A stretch of DNA of 64,000 nt from Variovorax sp. J22G73 (GTDB lineage Bacteria > Pseudomonadota > Gammaproteobacteria > Burkholderiales > Burkholderiaceae_C): assembly GCF_030317035.1 (NCBI RefSeq), contig NZ_JASZYK010000001.1, positions 1,302,001 to 1,366,000 on the forward strand, written 5' to 3'. Within the stretch, counting starts at the first letter, position 1, and each line of letters begins with the position of its first letter. The translations under genes and the position numbers were made by a program. Shown here piece after piece: positions 1 through 8,762 of this stretch. The notes under the pieces were generated by a model. The model saw only the letters and a list, made by a program, of their open reading frames with translations. It was not told the DNA's origin and searched no databases.

Positions 1-1017
1 GGGTGGCGGCAGCGCCGGCACGGGAGAGGTGAGGGACGTGGGAGATCGGGCCGGCGCGAAGTCGGGGAAGAAGCGGCGCGCATGCGCCAGCAGCGGCTCC
101 GACTGCAGGAAGGGCCGCTGCAGCAACTGCGCGATGGTGGCGCGCGTCACGGCGCTCACGCGCTGCTGGCCGAGCATGTCGAGCGTGTCCAGTGCCAGCG
201 GGCCTTCGAGCGCGGCGGCGAGCCAGTCCTGGGCGTCGTGCTGCAGCTCGGTCCACAGGCGCAGGGCGCGGGCGCGCACGAACACCTCGGGGTGGCTGGT
301 GCCGCGGGTCTGCGTGTTGCGGGCGGTCGGGTCGGCGCAGATCTCCTCGGCCTGCGCCAGGTAGCTCGCCACGTTGACCTGCGTGAGTCCGGTCTCGATC
401 TTGATGAGCGCGCTCACCGCGGGCTCCAGCGCGCCGCAGGCCACGCAGGCGCCGCGGTCGGCGAAGGCCTCGGTGTAGAGGGCGAAGCGCCGCGCGGCCT
501 GCAGGTGGCTGGCGTCGGCGCGCGGGTCGCTCGCGGTGGCGTGCAGCAGGCGGTCGACCACGTGGTACTTGCCGCCGTCGAGCGCCCACAGCAGGTAATG
601 CGCCAGTTCGTGGCCGAGCACGGCCTGCAGCTCGGGGCCCTGGAGCCGCTCCAGCAGCGGGCCCGAGAGCACGATGTGCGCCTCGCCCGGCACGCAGTGG
701 ATGGCCGCGTTCATCGCGCCGTCGCCGGCCTGGTACAGCGTGATGCTTGCGGTGACCCCCAGGCGCTGCGCGGCGAGCTGCGCATGGGCGTGCAGGTCGG
801 GATGCGCGGCTGCGTCGAGCCGATAGGAGTTGCGCAGCAGCTCGGTGCGCACCGCCGCGGCGTGCTGCTCGCGCGCCTGCGCGGAGGCGGCCCATTGCCA
901 GACCTCGGGCTCCTGTGCCTGCAGGTGCGCGGCCAGGGCCTGCTGGTAGGGCAGCGGGGTCAGGTCTTCGAGGCGGACGGCAGGGGTGGCGTCGGTGGCA
1001 AGGGAGGTGTCGACCAT
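1..1017 (-). CDS. M48-family metallopeptidase, C-terminus cut by the window edge
   Basis: Read from the ATG at 1017, an open frame of 339 codons runs to the left edge without a stop, so the C-terminus is missing. Residues about 136-140 are HELAH, the zinc-binding HExxH of M48-type peptidases. A later stretch near residue 180 (EAFADRGA) could supply the third ligand, a glutamate. No signal peptide or strong membrane helix is visible at the N-terminus, so this looks like a cytoplasmic or peripheral member rather than HtpX. The substrate is unknown. It lies downstream of the TonB receptor on the same strand, separated by about 136 bp of repeat-containing sequence, so it is probably not part of the iron operon. 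Confidence 0.8.
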   Translation of the reverse strand, partial: MVDTSLATDATPAVRLEDLTPLPYQQALAAHLQAQEPEVWQWAASAQAREQHAAAVRTELLRNSYRLDAAAHPDLHAHAQLAAQRLGVTASITLYQAGDGAMNAAIHCVPGEAHIVLSGPLLERLQGPELQAVLGHELAHYLLWALDGGKYHVVDRLLHATASDPRADASHLQAARRFALYTEAFADRGACVACGALEPAVSALIKIETGLTQVNVASYLAQAEEICADPTARNTQTRGTSHPEVFVRARALRLWTELQHDAQDWLAAALEGPLALDTLDMLGQQRVSAVTRATIAQLLQRPFLQSEPLLAHARRFFPDFAPARSPTSLTSPVPALPPP

Positions 1018-1104
1018 GTCGGGAGCGCCGTTGTCGGTGGGTGGCCGACGATCCTAAACGAGCGGCCCCCGCGAGCGGGCGCACAGCCTGCCGAGCGCCC
1101 TGCC

Positions 1105-1158
1105 GAACGACTTGCCAAGTCACTCGCCAAGTCGCTCGCCAGGTGCCTCGCCCCTACC
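1105..1158. repeat. Degenerate 12-bp tandem repeats at the 3' end of the TonB receptor gene
   Basis: Units of the form CTCGCCAAGTCG follow each other at 1111-1122, 1123-1134, 1135-1146 and 1147-1158, with a more decayed copy before them. The last unit overlaps the receptor stop codon at 1154-1156. The rest of the spacer (1018-1104) has a short GC hairpin but no convincing U-tract terminator. Confidence 0.6.
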
Positions 1159-3733
1159 AGCTGTAGCCCGCCGTGAAGTACACGCTGCGCCGCTCCCCGT
1201 AGTAGCAGCCGGTGGACGACAGGCAGGTCGCCACATAGGTCTTGTCGGACACGTTGGCCACGTTCAGCGCGAGCCGCACGCCCTTCAGCGCGGGCGACTG
1301 CCGGCCCAGGTCCCAGCGCACGGCGGCGTCGAACAGCGTCACGCCCGGAATGCGGAACAGGTTCGCGTTGTCGCCGTAGGTGGCGCTGGTGTGGCGCACG
1401 CCGCCGCCCACCGTGAGGCCGGCCAGCGCCTCGTTCTGGAAGGCGTACTCCAGCCAGAAGGCGGCCTGGCGCTGCGGCACGTACGCGAACCGGTTGCCGC
1501 GGATGCTGACGCCCGCCGCGTTCGGGTTGGCGCGCGTCACGCGGCTGTCGGTGTAGGCGTAGGAGGCGATGGCGTCCAGGCCCCTGAGCACCTGGCCGCG
1601 CGCCTCGAGCTCGAGGCCGCGCACGCGCACCTCGCCGGTCTGCTCGCTGAAGGCGCGGCTCAGCGGGTCGGGCGTGAGCACGTTCTGCTGCGTGAGCTCG
1701 TAGGCGGCCGCGGTCAGCAGCGCCTTGGAGCCCACCGGCTGGTACTTCACGCCGACCTCGGTCTGCCTGCCGGTGGTCGGCTGGAACACGTTGCCCTGGC
1801 GGTCGGTGCCGGCGGCGGGCTGGAACGAGGTGGAGTAGCTCACGTACGGCACCACGCCGTTGTCGAAGCTGTACATCAGCGCGGCGCGGCCGGTGAACTT
1901 GCCGTCGCGCTGGTCGGCGTTGGCCAGGCGCAGCGGCGCCATGTTCAGCGTGCGGGTGTCGGTGATGGCGCGGTCGGTGCGCCCGGCGAGCACCAGGCTC
2001 CAGCGGTCCCAGTGCATCTGGTCCTGCAGGTAGAAGCCGGTCTGGCGGCGCTGCTGGTCGATGTGCGTGGCCACCGAAGGCACCTGGCCGCTGTCGCGCC
2101 CGTACACCGGCAGGTAGGCGTTGAAGGGCGTGGTGATGATGCGCAGGTTGGTCTCGTCGAACGCCGACTTCTCGTCGGAGTAGTCCACGCCCACCAATGC
2201 CGTGTGGCGCACGGGGCCGGTGTGGAAGTCGGCCTGCACCTGGGTGTCGACCGTGAGCAGCTTCGCGGTTTCGGGAAAGGCCCACGCATAGCGCAGCAGC
2301 GACGACGGGTTGCACGCCGCCAGGCAGAAGGCCTGCACGCGCTGCGTGTACGCATCGACCTTGCCGTAGCGCAGGTTCTGGCGCAGCGTGAAGGTGTCGT
2401 CCAGCTTGTGCTCGGCCTCGTAGCCGACGAAGTGCTGGCGGTTGTTGAAGCGGTCGTAGCCCGGCTCGCCGACGAAGGCGCGCGTGGGCAGCGCGGCGTA
2501 GCGGCTGGTGTCCAGCGTGCCGGCCGAAGGCAGCGCGGGCGCGCCGCCGCCGCCGGGGGAGTCGAGCGTCTGCCAGTGGGCCAGCAGGGTGATGCGGGTG
2601 GCGTCGGAGGGGCGGAAGGTGAGCGAGGGCGCGAAGTAGCTCTTCTTCTCCGACACGTAGTCGTACGACGTGTCGGCCTCGCGGTGCAGGCCGACCAGGC
2701 GGTAGCTCCACACGCCCTCGTCGTCGATCGCGCCGCCGAAGTCGAAGGCGGTCTGGCGGCGGTTGTGGCTGCCGAGCTGCACCTCGACCTGTCGCACGGT
2801 TTCCAGCGTGGGTCGCTTGCTGACCATGTTCACCAGGCCGCCGGGCGTCGACTGGCCGTAGAGCACCGACGACGGCCCCTTCACCACCTCGACCCGTTCC
2901 AGCCCCCAGGGCTCGATGCGCGGCTGCGAGTAGCCGCGCGCGCCGAAGGGCAGGCGCAGGTTGTCGAGGTAGCGCGCCGGCGGCGTGAAGCCGCGCAGCG
3001 TGAGCCAGTCCAGCCGCAGGTCGGTGTTGCCGTACTGCGCGACGATGCCGGGCGTGTAGCGCAGGCTTTCGACCAGCGTGGTGGCGCCCTGCGAGTCCAT
3101 CTGGTCGCGCGTGACCACCGACACGGACTGCGGCGTTTCCAGCAGCGGGGTGTCGGTCTTGGTGCCGCCGGTGCTGCGCTGCGCGACAAAGCCCTTGCCG
3201 GGGCCCTTGCCGCTTTCTTCCTCGGCGCTGGCGGTGACGGTGACCGGCGCGAGCGAGCCCGCGCGCTGGCCCGTCACGCGCACTTCGGACAGGGTCTCGG
3301 AAGTGGCGTTGCGCTGCAGCGCATAGACGTTGCCCGCGCCGCGCACGGCCTGCAGGCCGGTGCCGGCCAGCGCGACGGCGAAGCCCTCGTCGACGGTGAA
3401 GCGGCCGCGGATGCCGGAGCCGTTCAGGCCCGCGGTCAATGCGGCGTCGCTCGACAGCAGGATGCCGGCCTGGCTGGCGAATTGGCTCAGCACCGTGCCG
3501 AGCGGGCCGGCGGGGATGGCGTAGTCACGGGCGGTGGCCTGGGCTTGCGTCTGGGCCTGCGCTTGCGCTTGCGCCTGGGCCATGGCGGGCAGCGCCTGCA
3601 CCGCGGCGGCCACGGGGAGCACCGCCATGGCGCCGCGCAGGGCGCGCGCGAGCTGGCGCGTGGTGCGCGGGCGGCGGCGCGAAGAAGGGCTGAAAAGGCT
3701 GGAAGGAGAACGGTTCGGCAGGGGCGCGGGCAT
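1154..3733 (-). CDS. TonB-dependent siderophore receptor with N-terminal STN signalling domain
   Basis: The 859-residue outer-membrane receptor has, in order: an Arg-rich and hydrophobic signal peptide ending in an Ala-Gln repeat; an STN (secretin/TonB short N-terminal) domain at about residues 65-135; a plug domain beginning near a TPQSVSVVTRD segment; and a long beta-barrel ending in Tyr-Ser-Trp. Receptors of the FpvA/FoxA/FecA type with an STN domain both import a ferric siderophore and signal inward to a FecR-type regulator, and the next genes upstream are exactly fecR- and fecI-like. The open frame extends further 5', but ATG 3733 is chosen because it directly precedes the basic signal-peptide region. 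The ligand cannot be named from sequence. Confidence 0.92.
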   Translation of the reverse strand: MPAPLPNRSPSSLFSPSSRRRPRTTRQLARALRGAMAVLPVAAAVQALPAMAQAQAQAQAQTQAQATARDYAIPAGPLGTVLSQFASQAGILLSSDAALTAGLNGSGIRGRFTVDEGFAVALAGTGLQAVRGAGNVYALQRNATSETLSEVRVTGQRAGSLAPVTVTASAEEESGKGPGKGFVAQRSTGGTKTDTPLLETPQSVSVVTRDQMDSQGATTLVESLRYTPGIVAQYGNTDLRLDWLTLRGFTPPARYLDNLRLPFGARGYSQPRIEPWGLERVEVVKGPSSVLYGQSTPGGLVNMVSKRPTLETVRQVEVQLGSHNRRQTAFDFGGAIDDEGVWSYRLVGLHREADTSYDYVSEKKSYFAPSLTFRPSDATRITLLAHWQTLDSPGGGGAPALPSAGTLDTSRYAALPTRAFVGEPGYDRFNNRQHFVGYEAEHKLDDTFTLRQNLRYGKVDAYTQRVQAFCLAACNPSSLLRYAWAFPETAKLLTVDTQVQADFHTGPVRHTALVGVDYSDEKSAFDETNLRIITTPFNAYLPVYGRDSGQVPSVATHIDQQRRQTGFYLQDQMHWDRWSLVLAGRTDRAITDTRTLNMAPLRLANADQRDGKFTGRAALMYSFDNGVVPYVSYSTSFQPAAGTDRQGNVFQPTTGRQTEVGVKYQPVGSKALLTAAAYELTQQNVLTPDPLSRAFSEQTGEVRVRGLELEARGQVLRGLDAIASYAYTDSRVTRANPNAAGVSIRGNRFAYVPQRQAAFWLEYAFQNEALAGLTVGGGVRHTSATYGDNANLFRIPGVTLFDAAVRWDLGRQSPALKGVRLALNVANVSDKTYVATCLSSTGCYYGERRSVYFTAGYSW

Positions 3734-3834
3734 GGCGGCTTTCGGGCAAGAAGAAAGGGTTGGTACCTGTGTTGCCAACCGACGCCGCGAAAAGGGAACC
3801 TGCGCGCCTGGGTTTTTCAGAAATTTTTTTCGAA

Positions 3835-4860
3835 TCAGCGTGCAGCCGCGTGCGGCTTCGCCTCGACCACCGTCCACCACGGCAGCGGCCGGCGCACGCG
3901 CACCGGCAGCGTGGCCTGCAGCGCCGACAGAATGCGCTCGGTGTCGGCCAAAGGGTAGGCGCCTACGAGCCGCAGGTCGGCCACCTCGGGCGCGCAGCCC
4001 AGGTAGCCGGTGCGGTAACGGCCCAGCTCGGCGATGAAGTCGCCCAGCCGCATGCCGTCGGCCACGAGCATGCCGCGGGTCCAGTCGTCGCCGTAGCCCG
4101 CCGCGGGTTCGGGCGGCTCGACGTGGTCGGAGAACAGGCGCGTCTGCTGGCCGGCCACCAGCGTGAGCGAATCGCCGCTGGCGGGACGCGACTCGACGGC
4201 GCCTTCCAGCACCGCGACACGCACCGCGTCATCGTTTTCATGGCGCACGGCAAAGCGCGTGCCCAGCGCGGTCAGCCGGCCCTGGGGCACGTCGACGACG
4301 AGCGGGCGATGGCTGCTCGAGGGGTTGGCATCGTCCGGGCCGCTCGTGACCAGCACCTCGCCTTTGTAGAGCACGATGCGGCGCAGGCGGGGCGAAAAAT
4401 CGACGTCGAGCGCGGTGCCGGTGTTGAGCCACAGCCGGCTGCCATCGGACAGCACGACCTCGCGGCGCTCGCCGGTCTCGGTGCGGTGCGCGGCCACCCA
4501 GCCGTGCCAGGGCACGTGGCGCGAAGCCAGCCAGCCCGTGAGGCCCGCGACCGGCACCAGCGCCAGGGCGCGCAGCACGGAGCGCCGGCGGTTGGCGGCG
4601 GCGCCGCCGCGTTCGAGCACCCGGCGCGCCGGCAGGCTGGCCACGCCGGCAAGGCCGCTGAACTCGCCCGAGATGCTTTCCACCCGACGCCATGCCGCGC
4701 GCTGGCGCGGACCGGCATCGAGCCACGACTGCCAGCGCCGGCGGTCGGCCTCGCTCACGGCGCCGGCCTGCAGCACGGCGAACCATTCAGCGGCTTGCTG
4801 CAGGTCTTCGAAGGCCGGCAGCTGCGCGGCTTCGGCGGCGGGGAGGGCCAGGCCCCTCAT
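3835..4860 (-). CDS. fecR: FecR-type anti-sigma / sigma regulator, inner membrane
   Basis: This 341-residue protein has an N-terminal FecR_N/DUF4880-like region (EWFAVLQAG, then a Trp-rich helix), a single membrane helix near residue 105-120, and a periplasmic FecR domain (VVLSDGSRLWLNTGT onward). It would receive the signal from the STN domain of the receptor encoded next and control the sigma factor encoded before it. The ATG at 4860 overlaps the sigma factor's TGA (ATGA). A second in-frame ATG at 4881 would add seven residues. The gap to the receptor start is about 100 bp, consistent with the receptor having its own promoter driven by this sigma factor. Confidence 0.9.
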   Translation of the reverse strand: MRGLALPAAEAAQLPAFEDLQQAAEWFAVLQAGAVSEADRRRWQSWLDAGPRQRAAWRRVESISGEFSGLAGVASLPARRVLERGGAAANRRRSVLRALALVPVAGLTGWLASRHVPWHGWVAAHRTETGERREVVLSDGSRLWLNTGTALDVDFSPRLRRIVLYKGEVLVTSGPDDANPSSSHRPLVVDVPQGRLTALGTRFAVRHENDDAVRVAVLEGAVESRPASGDSLTLVAGQQTRLFSDHVEPPEPAAGYGDDWTRGMLVADGMRLGDFIAELGRYRTGYLGCAPEVADLRLVGAYPLADTERILSALQATLPVRVRRPLPWWTVVEAKPHAAAR

Positions 4861-5369
4861 GAATTCGTCAGCAGCAGGCATTGCAGCATGGCCTGCGCCA
4901 TGTATTTCTTGACCATGCGCTGCGACACCTTCAGGTGGGCGGCGATCTCGGCGTAGCCCAGCCCGTCGAGCTGCGACAGCAGGAAGGCGGTGCGCGCCTT
5001 GGGGTTGAGGCGGTCGAGCATGGCGTCGATGCGGCACAGCGTCTCGAGCGCCAGCAGGCGTTCTTCGGGGGAGGGCGCCAGCGGCTCGGGCAGCACGGCC
5101 AAGGCTTCGAGCCAGGCCCGCTCGATGTCCATGCGGCGCCAGTGGTTCACCACCACGCCGTGCGCCAGCGTGCGCAGGAACGCGCGGGGCTCTTTCAGCA
5201 TCGGCGAATCGCGCGACACCATGAGCCGCACGAAGGTGTCGTGGGCCAGGTCGGCCGCGCACGACGCACCGCCCAGCCGGCGGCGGAACCAGCCTAGCAG
5301 CCAGCCGTGGTGTTCGCGGTAGATCGCATCGATGGATGCCGGCTCGGACGGAAGCGGGAGTGCGGACAC
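4857..5369 (-). CDS. fecI: FecI-type ECF sigma factor
   Basis: The protein is 170 residues, normal for FecI-like sigmas. Region 2 is at about residues 12-80 (YREHHGWLLGWFRRRLG, then a DLAHDTFVRL segment), and the region 4 helix-turn-helix is near residues 135-160 (GYAEIAAHLKVSQRMVKKY). It should direct RNA polymerase to the receptor promoter when the ferric ligand is sensed. The likely start is GTG 5369; no ATG lies between it and the first conserved residues, and no strong Shine-Dalgarno is seen. It is translationally coupled to fecR. A Fur-box-like palindrome lies about 30 bp upstream of the start. Confidence 0.92.
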   Translation of the reverse strand: MSALPLPSEPASIDAIYREHHGWLLGWFRRRLGGASCAADLAHDTFVRLMVSRDSPMLKEPRAFLRTLAHGVVVNHWRRMDIERAWLEALAVLPEPLAPSPEERLLALETLCRIDAMLDRLNPKARTAFLLSQLDGLGYAEIAAHLKVSQRMVKKYMAQAMLQCLLLTNS

Positions 5370-5394
5370 GGGGCTGCGGCGGAATGCGAGAAGA

Positions 5395-5415
5395 TGAGAA
5401 TAGTTCGCATTCTAT
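5395..5415 (-). promoter_or_regulatory. Probable Fur box / promoter of the fecI-fecR unit
   Basis: AGAAT (5397-5401) and ATTCT (5409-5413) form an inverted repeat with a 7-bp spacer in an AT-rich island, resembling the Fur consensus halves. On the minus strand the same bases give TAGAAT, a good sigma-70 -10 hexamer, so bound Fur would block the promoter. Iron repression is inferred from site and context. Confidence 0.6.
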
Positions 5416-5496
5416 CCGCGCGTGTGCATTCCAGCCACTTTCGGCTGACAGCGCCAGGCCGGGGCCGGTCAGATGTGCAGGCTCAGGGCAACAAGC

Positions 5497-7227
5497 TCAA
5501 TGCGCCATCGGCGCCACCGCCAGGTCGGGCACCACGTTCAGGATGCGCAGCGTCTGCTGCACCACCTGGCTGAACACCGGCGCGGCCACCAGGCCGCCGA
5601 AGTACTTGCCCGCGCCGGGCTCGTCGACCATCACCGCGACGATGATGCGCGGCTTGTCGATGGGCGACATGCCCGTATACCAGGCGCGGTACTTGTTGCT
5701 CGCGTAGCCCTTGCCGACCTGCTTGTGCGCCGTGCCGGTCTTGCCGCCCACCGAGTAGCCCTGCGTCTGCGCCAGCGGCGCGGTGCCGCCAGGCGCGGCG
5801 GCCAGGTGCATCATCTGGCGCACCTCGCTGGCCACCAGCGGCGAGAACACCCGCATGCCGGCAGGCTCCTCGCCGGTGTTCTTCAGCAGGCTCACCGGAA
5901 TCACCTCGCCGTCGTGCGCGAAGGCGGTGTACGCGTGCGCGATCTGGAACAGCGAGGCCGACAGCCCGTAGCCGTACGACATGGTGGCCTGCTCGATGGG
6001 CCGCCACGACTTCCACGGCCGCAGCCGCCCGGTGACCGCGCCCGGGAACGGCGTCTGCGGCTTCTGGCCGATGCCCACGGCGGTGAGCGAGTTCCACATT
6101 TCCTGCGCCGACATGCGCTGCGAGATCTTGGTGGCGCCCACGTTGCTCGACTTCTGGATCACGCCCTGCACCGTGAGCACGCCGAAGTTCTCGTCGTCGT
6201 GGATGGTCGCGCCCGACACGGTGATGCGCCCCGGGTTGGTGTCGATGATGGTGTTGGGCGTGACGCGGCCCAGCTGCAGCGCGGTGGCCACGGTGATGGG
6301 CTTCATGGTCGAGCCGGGCTCGAACACGTCGGTCATGGCGCGGTTGCGCAGCTGCTCGCCGGTGAGGGCGTGGCGGTCGTTGGGGTCGTAGCTCGGGTAG
6401 TTGGCCATGGCCAGCAGCTCGCCCGTCTGCGCATCGACCACCACCACGCTGCCCGCGCGCGCCTTGTTCGCGACCACGGCGTCGCGGATCTTCTCGTAGG
6501 CCACGAACTGCACGCGGTCGTCGATGCTCAGCTGGATGTCGTGGCCCGGGGTGGGCGGCACCTGGTCCTCGGTGTCTTCCACGATGTGGCCCAGCCGGTC
6601 TTTCAGCACATGGCGCGAGCCCGACTTGCCCGCCAGCTCCTTGTTGAAGGCCAGCTCCACGCCTTCCTGGCCGATGTCTTCCACGTTGGTGAAGCCGGCC
6701 AGGTGGGCCGCGGCTTCGCCCTCGGGGTACTGGCGCCGGTAGTCGCGCCGCAGGTACACGCCCTTGATGCCGAGCGCGGCCACCTGCTTGGCGACGGGCT
6801 CGTCGACCTGGCGCTTGAGCCACACGAAGCTCTTGTCCTCGTCCTCGAGCTTCTTGTCGATGTCCTTCAGCGGCATGCCGAGCAGCTTGGCGGCCTGCCT
6901 GAGCTTGTCTTGCGTGGCCGGGTCGTCGCGCTCGATGTCTTCCGGAATGGCCCAGATGCTGGGCGCGGGCATGTCCGACGCCAGGATCAACCCGTTGCGG
7001 TCGAGGATGCGCCCGCGGTTGGCCGGCAGCTCCAGCGTGCGCTGATAGCGCACCTCGCCCTGGTGCTGGAAGAAGTCGTTGTTGAAGATCTGCACGTAGG
7101 CCGCGCGGGCCGCCAGCAGCGTGAAGCCGAAGGCGATGCTGGCCACGATGAACTTGCTGCGCCACACGGGGGTGGGGCTGGCGAGCAGTGGACTGCTGCC
7201 GTAGCGGATGCGGCCGGTGGGATTCAT
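5497..7227 (-). CDS. ftsI: FtsI/PBP2B-type peptidoglycan D,D-transpeptidase
   Basis: This 576-residue class B penicillin-binding protein has a short cytoplasmic tail, a membrane anchor (about residues 24-45), a PBP dimerisation region (about 65-215, starting near ANRGRILDRNG) and a transpeptidase domain. The active-site motifs are complete: S306-T-M-K309, S360-S-N362 and K496-T-G498. It should cross-link septal peptidoglycan in the periplasm. It lies outside any division and cell-wall (dcw) cluster: upstream is tolA on the same strand, downstream is fecI. It may therefore be a second FtsI paralogue rather than the main division enzyme; a genome search for another copy would decide. Confidence 0.9.
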   Translation of the reverse strand: MNPTGRIRYGSSPLLASPTPVWRSKFIVASIAFGFTLLAARAAYVQIFNNDFFQHQGEVRYQRTLELPANRGRILDRNGLILASDMPAPSIWAIPEDIERDDPATQDKLRQAAKLLGMPLKDIDKKLEDEDKSFVWLKRQVDEPVAKQVAALGIKGVYLRRDYRRQYPEGEAAAHLAGFTNVEDIGQEGVELAFNKELAGKSGSRHVLKDRLGHIVEDTEDQVPPTPGHDIQLSIDDRVQFVAYEKIRDAVVANKARAGSVVVVDAQTGELLAMANYPSYDPNDRHALTGEQLRNRAMTDVFEPGSTMKPITVATALQLGRVTPNTIIDTNPGRITVSGATIHDDENFGVLTVQGVIQKSSNVGATKISQRMSAQEMWNSLTAVGIGQKPQTPFPGAVTGRLRPWKSWRPIEQATMSYGYGLSASLFQIAHAYTAFAHDGEVIPVSLLKNTGEEPAGMRVFSPLVASEVRQMMHLAAAPGGTAPLAQTQGYSVGGKTGTAHKQVGKGYASNKYRAWYTGMSPIDKPRIIVAVMVDEPGAGKYFGGLVAAPVFSQVVQQTLRILNVVPDLAVAPMAH

Positions 7228-7243
7228 GAGCCCCGATTATCGA

Positions 7244-7273
7244 GTTCCGGGTGACGTGCAAGTCACCCGGAAC
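7244..7273. terminator. Strong inverted repeat between tolA and ftsI
   Basis: A perfect 12-bp stem (GTTCCGGGTGAC / GTCACCCGGAAC) encloses a 6-nt loop. The T-rich run follows on the plus strand, not the minus strand on which both neighbours are read. It could be a stabilising or pausing hairpin at the end of the tol transcript rather than a canonical intrinsic terminator. Confidence 0.5.
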
Positions 7274-7334
7274 GGGGCCGTTTTCTTAGCTGCGCGTTAG
7301 GGGAGAACCAACGCTCGGCAGGCGCGCGCCAAGA

Positions 7335-8306
7335 TCAGCGCTTGGGTCGCAGCGACACGATCAGCGACGGAAAGATGCGCCCGTCGGTGTCGCGCGGCAG
7401 CTTGTCGGTCTTGCGCAGGCCGCGCTCGGCAGCTTCGTCCCAACCCGGCAGGCCGCTCGACTTGCTGAGCTTGACGCCGACGATGGTGCCGTCGGGCGCC
7501 AGGCTCACCTCGAACTCCGCCGCCGGGTTGCCGTTGACGGTGTCGGCATCGGGGAAGGTGATGTTCGGACGCACGGCGGCAGCGATGCGCCCGGCATAGC
7601 CGCTCGACGGACCCGAGGTGCGCTGCGCCGTGCCCTTGGCGTCGTCGGCGCCGCTGGCACCGGCCAGGCCCTGCATGCGCTTGAGCGTGGCGGCGCGGTC
7701 GGCCGCGGCCTGCTTGGCGGCGGCCTCGGCCTTCTTCGCTTCGGCTTGCTTGGCGTCGGCTTCCTGCTGCTTTTTCTGATCGGCCAGTTTCTTCTGCTGC
7801 TCTTTCAGCTGGGCCTGCTTTTTCTCGGCCTCGTCCTCGGCGCGCTGCTTGGCCTCGAGCTCTTTCTTCTTCTGCTGCTGCTGTTTTTCGAGCTCGCGCT
7901 CTTTCTGTTCCTTCTGCTCCTTGAGCTTCTTTTCACGCTCCAGGGCGATGTCGGGGGCCTTCGGTGCGGGCGCGGGCTCTGGCGCCTTCGCCACCGGGGG
8001 CGGCGGTGGAGGCGGCGGCGCGGGCGTGGGCGCCGGTGTGGGCGGCACGGGTGCGGGCACGGGCGGCGGCGGGGTGGGAACGGGGGTAGGCGCCTGCGGT
8101 GCCTGCAACCGCGGCGCGGCCTGCTGGACCGTGGACGACCACAGCTCCGCATCGACGGCGCCTTCGTCGGCCTCGCTCTTCCAGCGCACGCCCCAGGTGA
8201 GCGCGGCAATCAGCAAGCCGTGCGCGATGAGGGCCAGCACGACGGCACGCGGCGTGCCGCGCTGCGGCGGCGGCGCGAACTCGGGGCGATCCAGTGCGAG
8301 CGACAT
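7335..8306 (-). CDS. tolA: TolA, energy-transducing envelope protein
   Basis: The 323-residue protein has the three-part TolA layout: one membrane helix (residues 21-40), a Pro-rich segment (about 68-115) leading into a long Lys/Glu/Gln/Ala-rich coiled-coil rod (about 121-205), and a C-terminal TolA/TonB_C domain (about 235-323). TolA links the TolQR motor to outer-membrane and periplasmic partners and supports envelope constriction. The rod is short compared with E. coli TolA (421 residues in all). The gene follows tolR by 3 bp. tolB and pal, which usually come next, are not here. Confidence 0.9.
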   Translation of the reverse strand: MSLALDRPEFAPPPQRGTPRAVVLALIAHGLLIAALTWGVRWKSEADEGAVDAELWSSTVQQAAPRLQAPQAPTPVPTPPPPVPAPVPPTPAPTPAPPPPPPPPVAKAPEPAPAPKAPDIALEREKKLKEQKEQKERELEKQQQQKKKELEAKQRAEDEAEKKQAQLKEQQKKLADQKKQQEADAKQAEAKKAEAAAKQAAADRAATLKRMQGLAGASGADDAKGTAQRTSGPSSGYAGRIAAAVRPNITFPDADTVNGNPAAEFEVSLAPDGTIVGVKLSKSSGLPGWDEAAERGLRKTDKLPRDTDGRIFPSLIVSLRPKR

Positions 8307-8309
8307 GCC

Positions 8310-8747
<438 letters not shown>

Positions 8748-8762
8748 GCGTTGCGCCTCCGC

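Noticed and set aside
3734..3834. ECF-type -35/-10 promoter for the TonB receptor
   Set aside because: A promoter is expected in this gap, but no pair of elements could be read with confidence by eye.
1112..3958. Open frame of over 900 codons on the plus strand opposite the TonB receptor
   Set aside because: It mirrors the codon phase of the high-GC receptor gene, has His/Arg/Gly-rich composition and no domain; the minus-strand frame has all receptor domains.
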